Notes under the pieces: generated by a model
What the model was told of the DNA's origin: nothing
The model's input: the letters and a program-made list of their open reading frames with translations, nothing else
Database searches by the model: none
Assembly (NCBI GenBank): GCA_014607495.2
Contig: CP053148.1
Coordinates: 10,292,001 to 10,356,000 of the forward strand
Direction: 5' to 3'
DNA: 64,000 nucleotides
DNA from: Carposina sasakii
Taxonomy: Eukaryota > Arthropoda > Insecta > Lepidoptera > Carposinidae
Made by a program: the position numbers and the translations under genes
Shown: positions 11,924 to 23,867 of the stretch, in pieces
Layout: the number at the start of each line of letters is the position of its first letter
Numbering within the stretch: the first letter of the stretch is position 1

Positions 11924-12017
11924 AAAAAAAAGGTGTAAAATACATTATTGATTAAGTAGGTACTTCTGATTCAGAAGTACCTACATAATCAATCATGTAT
12001 TTTACAACACCTTTTTT
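11924..12017. repeat. Near-perfect palindrome, ~45-bp arms, almost no loop
   Basis: AAAGGTGTAAAATACAT and GTAGGTACTTCTGA on the left are mirrored by TCAGAAGTACCTAC and ATGTATTTTACAACACCTTT on the right, with three or four mismatches. It lies about 110 bp from the hairpin at 11739. The short palindrome GATCAGAACTTCTGATC precedes it. Confidence 0.8.
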
Positions 12018-12183
12018 ATTTTAATGTAAAAGAATTGCGTAAAAAGTGTTGAATACTTACTAGAGCTAGACTTCCGACGCCATCTGACTTGTAAAAAAAT
12101 ATATTTTTAGGTACATGTGTAGGTACTTATATAATAAAATGTTTCATGGGTTACTTGAGGTGTCAGCTCTTAATTAAGTAAAG

Positions 12184-12243
12184 TACGGTGCACACCGGCC
12201 GGACGGCGCCGCCGGAGCGCACCGGAGCGCATTTTACTCCAGG
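12184..12243. repeat. G+C-rich repeat fragment
   Basis: ACGGTGCACACCGGCCGGAC and CGGAGCGCACCGGAGCGC. It is strikingly G+C-rich against the flanks and abuts the truncated end of the gag fragment, so it marks an insertion or recombination junction. Confidence 0.45.
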
Positions 12244-12251
12244 CGCCATAA

Positions 12252-12616
12252 TTCCCATAGAAAGTTGGAATTTTTATTTGCGGTAGTTTCCCTCGGGACC
12301 TTGATATTTCTCTGGTGAAAACGTTCGATGTGAAAATGACATTTAATTTTTCCTGTATAAGTTCTGTAGTAATCTCATAGTCTTCCTGTATTACGTCAAA
12401 ACATTTTTTCCTGAAATAACTGTTATCGAGTGTTCTTTCAGTTACGAGTATTTCTAAATGTTTTTCCCCAATCTCTTGCCACTGTTTACCCAATGATTTT
12501 AGTAGTGACTGAAAATACCACTCAGTTTTTTGTTCAGTTATTGCCATCTTGGCTTTTGATAATATTTTTGTTAGTTGAGAGACCCAAAATCGTTGAAGTA
12601 GTATTTTCGGGTTCAT
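12252..12616 (-). pseudogene. BEL/Pao retrotransposon gag fragment
   Basis: A minus-strand frame begins with a helical gag N-terminal region and ends at LPQIKIPTFYGNYGAW, the start of the DUF1759-type gag domain of BEL/Pao elements (family norm: LPKI-lP-F-G-y--W). The reading then runs into the G+C-rich repeat at 12184-12243, so the rest of gag and all of pol are missing. An in-frame stop precedes the apparent start, so even the beginning may be disrupted. In intact elements Gag forms the particle that packages element RNA. This copy cannot do so. Confidence 0.65.
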
Positions 12617-13639
12617 CTAGTCTTGTGTGGTCTCTACTTCGTCTTCGTCTTTCAGTTTGTATATGGAGTGTATGGGGATAAGTTTTTCTTCACACTGTCG
12701 TAAGTAGTCAACGCTTCTTCATAATACTTTTGGATACTATTCTCAAAGTACTTGTTTGTTAAATATTTGTGAGATGAGAGTATCTCTTGCACCCGTATGA
12801 TGAATTTGGTGAGAGTGAGATGTCACAGAGCTATTAATAACTACATAGATAAACTAAGTGTATGTACTTTGCATGTAAAAATAGACTTAAGAATTAGAAT
12901 AGACACTCGTTCTCATACTGATCCTCGTACTTCTCGGGATTTGCTGAAATACAGACTTGCACCATGTAAACTTGCTTCCAGCGTTTTAGTTAATACTTAA
13001 TAGACTTATGCAGAGTTTCACAATACAATTAATAATTTAGTTCCAGTTTTTAGATCTGCACTCGAAGCAAGAATCATTGTTTTTCGCCGTCGATTTTTCT
13101 TGAAGGAAAATTTTTAATATGATTTCTTTGTTGCATGAAGGTTTAGTGTAGGTACGGAAATGAGGAAGAATGCATGGAAAGTTGAATTGTGATTTTGGAT
13201 TGATGAACGTAAGAGATGAACACGATGATGAAAGAGAGCCTGATGCTACAGTCTGCCGATTAGTATAGCTGTCAAAGTGTGATTTATTATGTTGTAGGTA
13301 TGTATAGGTATGTAAGTGTGGTAGCTAGTGTGTTTTTGTACTACACCGGCAGATGTACAATTGGTTTATAGTAGATTCGGTAGCCCGGAAAGCCGGACAG
13401 AGAGACAGACAGCCAATAATATTTGAGGATATCCCTTGATTCTTCAAAGATTCTATCATCAGGTATTTCGTGTAACTGACTAAGACGTTCAGTAAAATAA
13501 AATAAAAAAAACAGATTACACGTGCCTACAATATTTAAGGATTCTCTCGATTTCAACAGGATCCCATCATCAGATTCAACTACACGGTGATTCCGCTTCT
13601 AAACCGTACTAGACAAAATTAAATACGGATGTTATATGC
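12617..13639. other. Gene-free stretch
   Basis: No supported gene. 12617-12780 may be leader sequence of the gag fragment. 13380-13570 has GGATATCCCTTGATTCTTC and CCCATCATCAGATTC blocks related to the repeat at 30195-30600. Confidence 0.4.
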
Positions 13640-13870
13640 GCGGTTTCCCACCGCAGTTTACAGGCGGACGAAATACGACCGCTGTGCCGCCGCCGCATGC
13701 AGCGTTAAAACCGCCGCTGATAACCGGCGCGTCATTCTGCGCAGGACCTTGTGCGAGGACGCTCATCGTTAAAATAAACAAAAGAAAGCGATAAACCGCG
13801 TCCCGTGTAGTTTGATGGTCGGCGGCAGCTTTGTCGAGCGGATTCCCGCGGCAGAGAACTGCCCTTATAG
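13640..13870. repeat. G+C-rich island, probably a MITE fragment
   Basis: GCGCGGTTTCCCACCGC, ACCGCTGTGCCGCCGCCGC and GGCGGCAGC blocks in A+T-rich surroundings. No frame looks coding. Fragments of G+C-rich DNA elements are the simplest explanation. Confidence 0.35.
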
Positions 13871-14414
13871 ACTATGCCTCCGATGGCTTGCAAATTAGCT
13901 TACATAACGTTAATACCCACACCTTCGTTTTTTGCACTTACCTACTTCTATAGGTATAGTGTGTCGTTATGAGCAAAGAAGCATCTACCTATACTATAAT
14001 ACATCAAATTGAATAATTACATTAGCGAGACATCCCGGTCCGTTACACTAGAAAAAAATACACAGGATTAGGAACATCGCGATTTGATAATATTATTTAA
14101 AATCAAGGGCATTAAATGATTAAAACGTTAGGTTGTTATGTAGCAAAAGGACCATTCAAGCAAACACTTAAGTGCACACATCATTATTAAACAGCGTATT
14201 TGTGACAGCCAGGCAAAAATTGATATGGTGACTTCAGACCATGATTCTTTGATTTTTTAAATTTTGTTATTTTTATTTTATACTTTTTAGTTATGAGTAG
14301 GTAGGTAGGTACCTAGCTAGGTTTACCAGACTGGATTTCCTATCAGCATCAGTAGAGTACTTCACAATATGTGAGAATGGTTATTATTACGCAACTTTAA
14401 ATAGATATAGTTTT
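13871..14414. other. Gene-free stretch
   Basis: Spacer with a TAGGTAGGTAGGTACCTAGC microsatellite at about 14300. GTGACAGCCAGGCAAAAATT at about 14205 recurs, modified, at 23400 and 30097, marking a small dispersed repeat. Confidence 0.4.
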
Positions 14415-17172
14415 TTTTTTACAATTAGCTAGGCTAACATTTGATCGCCATCGTGCCTGATGTTAAGCAAGATGCGGCCTAGGGTGGTACATGTTTGTCT
14501 AGAAAGTGCCTATTCACTCTAGCTTTGAAGAGACCAATGTTGTAGTGCTCGGGAAATTCATCGGCAGGAAGTGCATTCCACTCCTTAGCCGTTCGCATTA
14601 CAAATGAGTTAGCATAACGTTTGGTGCGGATGGGTGGGATATCAACAACATAAGGGTGATACGCTAGTCTGCGTCTAGTATCCCTATGGTGAAAAGGGGC
14701 TGGTGGAACTATATTGTGAAGTTCCCACGCACACACCGCGCAAAGTGTATCCTGTAAAACGTTTTATTGTCCGTTTTTCCACCGAGTCCAGTGCGGCTAG
14801 CTGATATTTAGCTGATCCATCTCAAAGGTGGCAGCAGTACTCCATACAAGGGCGAACTTGCGCTTATATATATAGTTGTTGTGTTGCTGTGGAGTAAAAT
14901 ACCGCCTAACCTTGGATAGGACGCCTAGTTTTTTAGCTGAGATTTTTGCTATGGACTCGATGTACTTGCCAAAATTCGACGTTGCTGATATGTCCAGGCC
15001 TAAGAGTTGAAGATGGTCAGTCGTTGCCAAGGACACACCCTGGAAAGTCGGAGTCAGGTCGAACTTACTCTGTTTTGTGGTTTGCGCGTTACATACACGC
15101 CTGCGTTTTAGAGGTATTAAATTGGACTAAATTGGCTTCGCTCCAGTCGGACACTGCCTGTAGTGCCAAATCAACTCTCTCAATCATTGACTCTCGACAA
15201 GACTGGACTTGATCTCTGCTAGCCCTAGCACCCGAAAAGTATCTATCTGCAACAGTGGTGTCATCTGCATACCCATAGGAACCAGGCACAAGCAGGTCGT
15301 TTATATGTAATAGGAAAAGGATTGCAGATAGTACTGACCCTTGCGGAACTCCAGCGTCAATAGTGATTTGATCGGACAAATGACCGTCAAGGACCACACG
15401 TATTGAGTGCTTCTTCAAAAAGTCAGCAATCCAGATGCAAAGATTATCAGAGATACCATACGATGGGAGCTTGCTTAAAGGCCGTCGTGCCATACCCTAT
15501 CAAATGCCTTGGAGATATCGAGTGAGACAGCAATGGCTTCCCCGTGCTTCTCAATTGCTTCGCTCCAAATATAGTTGGCATATGCAAGAAGATCACCAGT
15601 TGAACGACCACGCCGAAAACCATATTGCCGGTCGCTGAGTAGGTCGTTGTCTTCAAGATATGCCAAAAGGCGAGCATTTAGTACACGCTTCATAATCTTG
15701 CAGAGTATGGAGGTGACCGAGATAGGTCTATACTTAGTAGGGTCGGCACAACTACCCTTCTTAAGCATGGGCTGTACGTTAGCAAGCCTCCAAGATTTCG
15801 GTACTTGTCCAGTCTCCAGTGAGAGTCGGTACAGACGTGTTAATACAGGAGACAACTCTGGTGCGCAGTTAGGCAGTATAATCGCAGGAATACCATCAGG
15901 CCCACTGGCCTTATTCACGTCCAGAGTACGCAGAGCATTGAGTACCTCTTTTTGTCGAATGTGTGCATTTTGTTTAACTGTGGTGGTATTTTTCCCGTTG
16001 TATCTAGACGCGAATTTTCCGCAAAGAGAGACACAAATAAGTTTGCTTTTTCTCTTGCAGTGTGAGCCAGTGTGCCATCAGGCTTCTGAAGTGGCGGTAA
16101 TGATGAGCGACAGAAGTTGGACTCAACCGCCTTAGCTAAAGACCAAAATGCTTTGTTTCCTGTGGGGTATGAAGCCAATTTGGTGCCAATCCGGCCGATG
16201 TGCTTAAACATCGCTCTGCGTAACGTTTTCTTCGCGGACTTGGCGGTATGATTGTAGGATTTCTTCAGATGCCGAGTTTCCGATGACTTGCGCGAGCGAG
16301 CGTTAGCCCAGGCTAAGTATGCTAACTGCTTTTGCGCTTCTGCGCTACAGCAGTCTGCATTGAACCAAGGGCGAGCCTTGCTGCCCGATTCAACGTCAGA
16401 GTATTGCCAAATATTGCCCGCCAAAGAAAAGATGCGAAAAAGTGACGCATCTCATCCCGGTCTGCTGACTTGTATCGCCACGCCCGTCTCATACCACTAG
16501 GCCCCTGATCGGGTGGGTAGTGGATGGATACAGATTTCACCAGACAGTGTTCGGACGTCCCTAATGGGGCGGATACCGATATCGAATGTCTGTCCGGTTC
16601 TGTTGTCAGCAGAAGGTCCAAGCAGTTGGCTGCATGTGAGTTTACATCTGGTACCCTCGTTGAACAATTTACCAGCTGAGAGAGATCTAGCGTCAGTAAA
16701 AATTTGAGCGCCTCTCTCCCGGCATGATCGGTCACCTGGTACGGGAACAACCAGTCGCGATGGTGTGCATTAAAGTCCCCCAGGTCAACTAACTGTGCAG
16801 AAGGATACCGGACCATAGCCTGATCAGCCGAGTTGCTCAGGTATTGGAAGAGCGCGGTTGTCTCCTGATCACCGGTGTGCGAGCGATAGACAGCAGCATA
16901 AAGGATTTGTTCAATGCCGGTGTCAACCAGAAGCCAGAGCACAGAGTATTTGAATTCCTCAAAGCACTTGAGACGCTTAACACAAACGTCATCGCGCTCA
17001 TACGCACAGACTCCAGCTCGAGGGATGTGTGCTGTAGAGTATACCCAGGGTAACTGAGGTATTCCGCGTCAGCCGGACACTTGATCTGCGTCCCTGAGAG
17101 GAACAGCAGTTGCGGTTTGTCAGCCTCGAGATAATGGTGGACTATAACGAGATTTGAGTGCAGGCCTCACAT
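14415..17172 (-). pseudogene. Jockey/CR1-like LINE ORF2, decayed
   Basis: Read right to left, this holds an almost full ORF2 broken by several frameshifts and stops. The endonuclease comes first (about 17170-16500: MRGLHSNLVIVHHYLE, AAVYRSHTGD, LGDFNAHHRDW, GTSEHCLV). A linker follows (16420-15930), then the reverse transcriptase: KASGPDGIPAIILP, KYRPISVTSILCKIMKRV, QYGFRRGRSTGDLL, AVSLDISKAFDRVWHDGL, AGVPQGSVLSAILF and GYADDTTVADRY. The C-terminal part is at 15036-14479 (LLGLDISATSNFGKYIE, then KEWNALPADEFPEHYN and VNRHFLDKHV). The 3' end (about 14415) has an A-tract on the minus strand. The normal GSVLSPILF-type motif reads AILF here. It cannot move on its own. Confidence 0.85.
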
Positions 17173-17217
17173 CTCTTTGCCCCTAGTTCTCCCCTAGAAG
17201 CCCCTAGATCCTAATAG

Positions 17218-17540
17218 GTTACTCGAATCGAAAAATGTTGAGAGAAAACTAATAATGATTTTTAAATACCTATTCAACGATACCTCACTCGACATAACTT
17301 GTCTTGTTTTATGTAATTAGTTAATTATAATTTTTTAATTTTCACAATATTAATACAGGCGGCCAGTAGTCGCCATATTCAATTTTCACTAACGTCATGT
17401 CTTTAGTGACACTCGCCGGACTAAGAGAAATCGATTGACGCGTGAATCATAAAAATCGGCCCAGGCGTTTGGTCTGTATAGTGCTTCAAAGGAACATACA
17501 ATGATACATACATACATACCTAATAGGCTGTTAAACACAA
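17218..17540 (-). repeat. Interspersed repeat, inverted partner of 10345-10625
   Basis: Reverse-complement match to 10345-10625 through CGAATCGAAAAATGTTGAGA, TACCTATTCAACGATACC, CACTAACGTCATGTC and AGTGCTTCAAAGGAACATAC. The TACATACATACATACC end is a microsatellite. Confidence 0.65.
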
Positions 17541-17658
17541 TACCACTCCTTTGCGTCGCGCAGTCAGGTAAAAAAGTAAAACTATAAGCAATTATGTAGT
17601 AAGTTTAGATTCAATTAGCAAATTGCGAAATTCGACAGGCCATCAGCGGTCCTGTGTT

Positions 17659-17758
17659 GTAAGCACGAACCTTTTTACGCGGCGTAACGCTAGCGACTCG
17701 CTAGCAAAGTCTGACAGTTGATGATAGCGTTACGGACTATCGAGAGGTTCGTGCTTAC
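17659..17758. mobile_element. 100-bp MITE, GTAAGCACGAACC ends
   Basis: GTAAGCACGAACC at the left is mirrored by GGTTCGTGCTTAC at the right. Internal GCTAGCGACTCGCTAGC and GATAGCGTTACGG blocks are shared with the second copy at 39123-39211. Confidence 0.75.
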
Positions 17759-18994
17759 TCCTCAGATGTTTGGCAAGTAGGCATATGTACCTACTTTAGT
17801 TTTTATTCAACTATTTATAAAAAAATATAAATACACTATAATAATACTTACTTCAGATGTACAGTCTGCTCCGTAACACTGAAAAGTATATTTTCTATGT
17901 TGTTTCGTGGTTTAAGGGGGGGGGTATCCCTGACTAATCCGAAAAAGTTCAATGGAGAAGAGAATGGTCATCGATCGAAAAAACAATAGCAATGTTCATT
18001 CATAATTTCCGACTTCAATATACTACACAACATCATTCATTGTAAAGTTGCTGGTGTTTTCATTAGACTGAACGGCATTCTAAGAAACTCGTTTAGGGTA
18101 TTAAGTATTTTTTTTATGGACGACTCGGCGTTCAGTATTTGAAGACAACCTGAGTTTAAATCAGGAGTAGAAAAGTAATTATTGCCTTGTAATTTAGAGA
18201 ATAAATTCTTCCACCATATTTAGTAGAGGAAGTCTTATCAGATTTGGTAGTTTCGTTAAGCCTGCTATAATTACGACCATAATTCTCCACTTAACTTTTC
18301 CGGATTAGATGGTCTTAGTAGGTAAAGATGACACAAGAAGTCACCAATGTAACATTTATACTGGGTGCAACAAAACCGGTTTTATTTCTTTAACATAAAT
18401 GAGAAGCTATGAACATAGCTACTTATAAAGAACCCATCCATTAACGGCGCAAGCAGTTTTGTGGGACGTAATTTTAAGTTTTAGAATGTTTAAAAAATAA
18501 TAAATAAATATATAAATAATAATAATAAAATTTGAGACTCGAAGTCACATTATAATTTTTCCAGATACTATAAAGAAACTCAGGAATGGTAATACAATTT
18601 TGAAAAAGAAACATGTGATTTCTCATATTTTGGGGATAGGATCTCTACAGTACCTACGCTTTTATTATAGTATTTTGCTAACATACCCCTTTTGCTAAAC
18701 CCTGGACTTTAAACAGATGGCAACTGGGAACTTTGTCAGTTCATTGCCTTACCTTGCAGTTAAGTAATATTAATTGAATTCAAACTGTACAGTTAAAAAA
18801 ATGTTTTGAATCAAATATAAATATTTTCTGGCGTAGACTACGAGTATGCGGAAGCTACGACTCACCTGTGTCTTACATTCCAGTCCTTGACACTGTAAAA
18901 TTTATAAACGCTTTATTATTGATGCCCGCGACTTAGTCCGCGTCGACCACAGAATGTATCCTATGTCCATTCACGTACTCCCAACTATAATCTT
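17759..18994. other. Gene-free stretch
   Basis: No gene supported. ACTGGGTGCAACAAAACCGG at about 18361 resembles the ends of the TATACAGGGTG MITEs. ATTCCAGTCCTTGACACT at 18877 matches the palindrome arm at 59142. GCCCGCGACTTAGTCCGCG at 18924 is a decayed head of the 5345 repeat. Confidence 0.45.
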
Positions 18995-19840
18995 ATATAT
19001 GTCGTGGCCATATTGTAAAATTGATCATTTCATGAAATGGTCGAGCATTTCATGAAGTGGTCGCATTTCATGAAGTGGCCAATTCAATTTGACCAGATCG
19101 TTAAATCGTCTACATTTCACGATTTTGTCATCCACGTTTGGCCAAATCGTATTAACAGGGTGTCCATAAAATCCGAATGTGGTAAGAGCTTATATAAATA
19201 ATATATACCGTACACCATATATAAGTATACCATAAGGTATGATGGTATGATTTTTTTTGCTATTATTTATGTGATATTTTCACAATATAATATTTAAAAA
19301 CATAAAAGACTTTACAAAAGCGATTCGCATCTGGCACATCGCCGGACGCTGCCTGGGCACGCTCGCTCCGCTCGCTCGGCTCGTGCGTCATTTGTCATAG
19401 TCTAACCTAACCTAACCTATCGTAATCTAAGGTTTTTGTTTAACAATATTATTATAAACCACCATTAAGTCTAATATACATTATACAATATAACACACTA
19501 TCCGTGAACTTCTTCTGCATAGTCACCCTACTCTCTTTAATTTGTTTTATAACCTAAAAAGAAAAATCCGCCATCTTCACACATAAATAAAACGCGCGCA
19601 GCGCCTCTACCGGTGATTCATGTAACTATTTTACGATATGATCAATAATCTTGACCACTTCATGAAATGATCGGGCGTTTAGTTGCCCATATCGAGAAAC
19701 GATTTTTAATCATCGATCTGCCCAAACCATATCATGATGTGGCCAATAGACAGTTGAACTTTTCATGAAATGCGACCATTTCATGAAATGCTCGACCATT
19801 TCATGAAATGATCAATTCTACGATATGGCCACGATATATA
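18995..19840. mobile_element. Element with palindrome-bearing TIRs (CATTTCATGAAATG)
   Basis: About 90 bp at each end are inverted copies: TATGTCGTGGCCATAT and AATTGATCATTTCATGAAAT at left, mirrored to TATATCGTGGCCATATCG at right. Within each arm the 14-bp palindrome CATTTCATGAAATG, or a one-base variant, appears three times at ~16-20-bp spacing, with another near 19650. The flanks show TATATA at both ends. No transposase frame is present. A shortened copy starts at 11093. Repeated palindromes near the ends could be binding sites of a dimeric transposase (inference). Confidence 0.75.
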
Positions 19841-20120
19841 CATATAAAATTCTCGTGTCAAAATGTTAGTTACCATACTCCTCCGAAACCGGCTTGACCG
19901 ATTTTTATGAAATTTTATATGCATATTCAGTAGGTCTGAGAATCGGCTACATACCCCTAAGTGACAAGGGGTCTCCACCCCTAACATGTTTTTTACGACT
20001 AATACCCGTGGTCCCCCCAACATGTCCCCCTGGTGGGACGGGTAATATTTTTTCCCCGTAGTCCCACCGTTCTGAACAATGTTCGCCAGTGGGTCTACGG
20101 GTAATTAATTTTCTTTGAAC
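19841..20120 (+). repeat. Interspersed repeat (TAAAATTCTCGTGTCA head)
   Basis: TATAAAATTCTCGTGTCAAA, CTCCGAAACCGGCTTGACCG and two GGTCCCCCC/AGTCCCACC-type blocks followed by CGGGTAAT. The style is that of a dispersed lepidopteran repeat. The family is not named. Confidence 0.4.
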
Positions 20121-20684
20121 AATTTTTATTTTTTATAACGTGGCATAAAAAAATACATACAACCCTTCACCCTTCTATAACCAACCCCTATTTTATTTTT
20201 TAAAAGTCATTTAGCTCATCGTTCACAGCGCTCAATACCCCTTTCACTCATTTACCACCAGTGTTTTTTTACACTAGAAATTCCCTAGAAATAAAATTTT
20301 CATCCCATCTATTCGAAAAGGACGACTGATACATTGGTGATACATTATTATTGGTTATTGTGTGATACATTTGTGTTTTTTGGATCACTTGCAGTGACGT
20401 GATTATCACTTGTGACGCGCGTCTTTACAAGTATTAAGGTGCTGCCATCACCTTACTTGTATCGCCACCATAGCGCGCGTATTATATGCGATGCAATGTG
20501 TGTGTAGCGTAATGGTAGCTTTTGAGTGATACATTTTGCGCATCTCTGCGCTTTAGCTTAGCACACCGTGGTGATGATATAGTGTCTAAATTAGTTTTTT
20601 CATGACAGTACATAGTAATAAATAAAACTAGAATTCGTTAATCTAAGCTACTTGAAAAATAAAAGAATATAATAAACTAGCGAC
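20121..20684. other. Gene-free stretch
   Basis: No gene. An imperfect stem, ACAAGTATTAAGGTG / CACCTTACTTGT, flanked by GCGCG tracts, lies at about 20427-20480; direct GATACATT repeats lie at about 20327-20372. Confidence 0.4.
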
Positions 20685-23003
20685 TCCGTGGACTCAACGC
20701 ACACGGTGTGCGATCATTTCATAGAGGAGAATAACTTTAGAGGAATAGAGAGCCAACTCAGTTATTTTATGTCACCTCACTTACGTTATTTGAAGCTCCA
20801 TCTCTTTTCTGGGTTCCGAGACTTTGATATTATATTATGAACATATCATATTATTATATAGCGACCCGCCCCAGCTTCGCACAGGTGCAGTGCTGTTACT
20901 AGACATATAAACCTTGTTATTTGTAATTATTTTTAATCATCCGTCCTTGAAATACTCTGTTTTAATATAGGGTAAACCTGGCAATCGTGCCCCACCATTC
21001 GAAGAATTGAAATAAAATACGGAATTTATAGAACATGTTTAATAAAGTAGTTAGTCTTTACCTCTGACTTAATTTGCATAACAAAAACTAAAAAAATCAC
21101 TTTCCGATGAGGACTTCTGATCATTTTGTTTCCACTTAATTTAAGTTGTATAACAGGTAATGGACTCACTACGTGTAAGGTCTTGGTTGATGTTTCTTCT
21201 TGTGGAACCATAGCGGCATGTGTCATCTGGCCATTCTGATTAACTGATAACGTGGAAGTACTCGGCAAAGCATGGTCATTATTCTGTTCTTGTGAAACAA
21301 CAGAAGAATGTGGTATCTGGCCATACTGATTGATGGAAGTTCTACGCAAAGAAAGATCATTATTCTGAATTGTCTGCAGATTATTATCCATGTTTCTAAC
21401 CGATGCATCAGATATGCTAAAAAGTATTCAGGAACAATATTAGGATCATAGGGATATATCCCAGTTGCTTTAAACACCTATTGCTGGTATTGCACCAGGC
21501 ATCACCGATCATTTTTGAAATGTGGTATCGACTGAAAGGCTTTCCTTTGCTGTTAATAAAATAAGTGGATATTTCTTTCGATAGGTAACTTTTGAAAGGC
21601 TTAAAGAAACTTCTGTCCAATGGTTAGAGAGCTTGGGTAGTGTGGCTTGGTAGACAAAGTAGGATGACGTCGTTTTCTTTAGCTAACTGTAGTATTTTAT
21701 AGAAATGGGAGGAATGGCCATCTAGAATCAGAATTACTTTTCCGTCTGGTTTTCGTGGAATAAAATGATCTCTCATCCAGTTGTAGAATAGATCAGCGTT
21801 GATGTAAGACAATTTTTGATTCATAAACACATCTGAACCAGGAGGAAGACCTTCAGAAAATTCAGGTTTTTTGTATTTACCTTTAAGTATCAAAACAGGG
21901 GGCAGAAAAGTGTGAGGGCACAAGAAATTGCAACAAGCAATTAATGAAATGTTTCTTCTTTTTCAGTGCTGGTTACAGTATTGACACATTTTGCACCCTT
22001 TCTGGCTACTACGCGGCCAGTTTTATTGTTAACTTGAATACCGCTCTCGTCCATGTTGGACGGGTTTACCAATCAAATCGTTATCAGTTAATACTTTCAA
22101 TAATATTTTAAAATAATTATCAACATCCTATCGATTCATATATGTAATTAGCTCTTGCCAGGGACAAACCTTCCATATTTCCTTTTACTTAGATTTGGGT
22201 GCCTCTTCATAAACCCTTGAAACCAATCCCAGCCTGCTTGTTTTTTTTTCGTTATTGAATCGATGAGGCAATCCTAGTTTATTTGCAAAGTCATAAGCAA
22301 TAGACTGCAGTCTTGATTGTTCTACAGGAAATCCGATGGCTTTTAATGTAATGTGAGCTACAAGTCTCAATTCATTTTCGTATCCCAATTTAGAGGGTCT
22401 ACCTATATTCTGCTTGCTTTTCCAACCTCTCAGGATGTGTCTACGTAAGGTTCGTGCCGGTATTTCATATGTCCGGCTAGCCTCATTTATTCCCATTTTC
22501 TTGCTTGTGACATCCTCTGACGCTTTTATCATATTTTCTTCCGTCCATTTTCTTGGATCTCTAGTTCTTTCCTTCCCCATTGCCTGAAATATAATATTTA
22601 ATCAGAAATACCTAAAAAAATATAATCTAAAAAATACCCACATTACCCGAAACAAATCAAGACACATTAGCCATTGTTCGGGGCAGTGATGTCATGTCTA
22701 CCAACTTTTAGGTAGATCTACCAATTTTCACTTCAGTCTACCTATCTACTATAGAGTGATTCACGTGGAAGGATTATATCTATAGTATCAGCACTGCACC
22801 TGTGCGAAGCTGGGGCGGGTCGCTAGTAATATAATAATATGATATGTTCATAATATAATATCAAAGTCTCGGAACCCAGAAAAGAGATGGAGCTTCAAAT
22901 AACGTAAGTGAGGTGACATAAAATAACTGAGTTGGCTCTCTATTCCTCTATAGTTATTCTCCTCTATGAAATGATCGCACACCGTGTGCGTTGAGTCCAC
23001 GGA
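20685..23003 (-). mobile_element. Fold-back element (~215-bp TIRs) enclosing a pogo-like transposase remnant
   Basis: 20685-20903 is a near-perfect reverse complement of about 22777-23003: TCCGTGGACTCAACGCACAC at the outer end, TTTCATAGAGGAGAATAACT and AACCCAGAAAAGAGATGG inside, CAGCTTCGCACAGGTGCAG at the inner end. A pogo-family transposase pseudogene lies between. Internal blocks GGTAAACCTGGCAATCGTGC (20972) and GCCATTGTTCGGGGCAG (22671) look like eroded ends of the pogo element itself. If so, a pogo copy sits inside, or gave rise to, a larger fold-back structure. Confidence 0.7.
21026..22580 (-). pseudogene. Pogo/Tigger-like DDE transposase, broken
   Basis: The start at 22580 (MGKERTRDPRKWTEENMIKA) follows a tttcag acceptor, as in the intact relative at 61593. 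The N-terminus is a psq-type helix-turn-helix (INEASRTYEIPARTLRRHI). The catalytic core survives in pieces: NMDESGIQVNN at about 22048 (first Asp), VILILDGHSSH at about 21730 (second Asp) and ALQPLDRSFFKPFK at about 21620 (third Asp). At least three frame breaks separate the pieces. The C-terminal region is short and unrelated in detail to the 61.6-kb protein. The overall order matches CENP-B/pogo-type transposases that cut and paste at TA sites. Non-functional. Confidence 0.8.
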
Positions 23004-23867
23004 TGGTCCGCGGTTGTCACAGGCATTTTCAAATTACGCGATATCCTTCTTTATTATTATCTGTTGACTTTTACTTATTACCTACAACGTTTTGCCTTAG
23101 ACAGGCATTTTTCTGAAATATCAGGCATTTTAGGTACCATGTACAGGCACCCCTCTATTTACAAAGGTTCACTACGATCCCAGGATAGATTTAAAAGGGT
23201 TTTCGAAAAATCGTGTAATACCCTATTAAACAAATTTTTCGTGGGTGCTATTTTACCATTTCATTAATTTGAAAACTTAGTGTGACACCAGTTAAGCCTA
23301 CTTATATGTTTATTGTGAAGCGTTGGGCACGTGGGACCTAAGTGCAAGTGCGAGAAGTGTGAATCTTTAAAATATTGACAGCAGAGCAGCAGTGTAAGTG
23401 ACAGCTAGGCAAATATTGATATGCTGACTTCAGAATCCCAAAAAAAATTGATTATTTATTTTTTCAGGGCAAAAGGTAAGTTCGTTTGATAAAAAAGCAA
23501 CATTTTAACAGATGAAAATAATTAAATACTTAATTTAAAATGAGAAAAAATGAGTCACTGAAATTTGAGTTCGAATAACTGGTAAATCCTAATTGAGTAA
23601 AGTAATTCCAAAACAGCATGTATCATAGAATAAGCAATAAAACCATTGAACTTGTGACAGGACCGCATTTTAATACTCGTACCTATCAGAATTAATAATC
23701 AGAATCATACCTTTCTGTAAAAGTACAATTTGATTAGTGTCCAAATGAGGTAGTAATAAGCCTTCAAAGTTGGGTGGGTGGGCAAGTCCATTTTTAAAAT
23801 GAGATAATTCTTATTTGGCCTATTCCACTTTAATCCACTGGACAAATCCATTAATGGATTAGATTCC
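23004..23867. other. Gene-free stretch
   Basis: A+T-rich spacer. AGTGACAGCTAGGCAAATAT at about 23397 belongs to a small dispersed repeat also seen at 14205 and 30097. No coding region is supported. Confidence 0.45.

Noticed and set aside
12797..13000. 67-codon frame MMNLVRVRCHRAINNYIDKL
   Set aside because: No family match, no splice context and unremarkable base composition; probably chance.
15575..17053. Plus-strand frames of 64-186 codons across the 14.4-17.2-kb LINE
   Set aside because: They oppose clear minus-strand endonuclease and reverse-transcriptase motifs and show no homology of their own.
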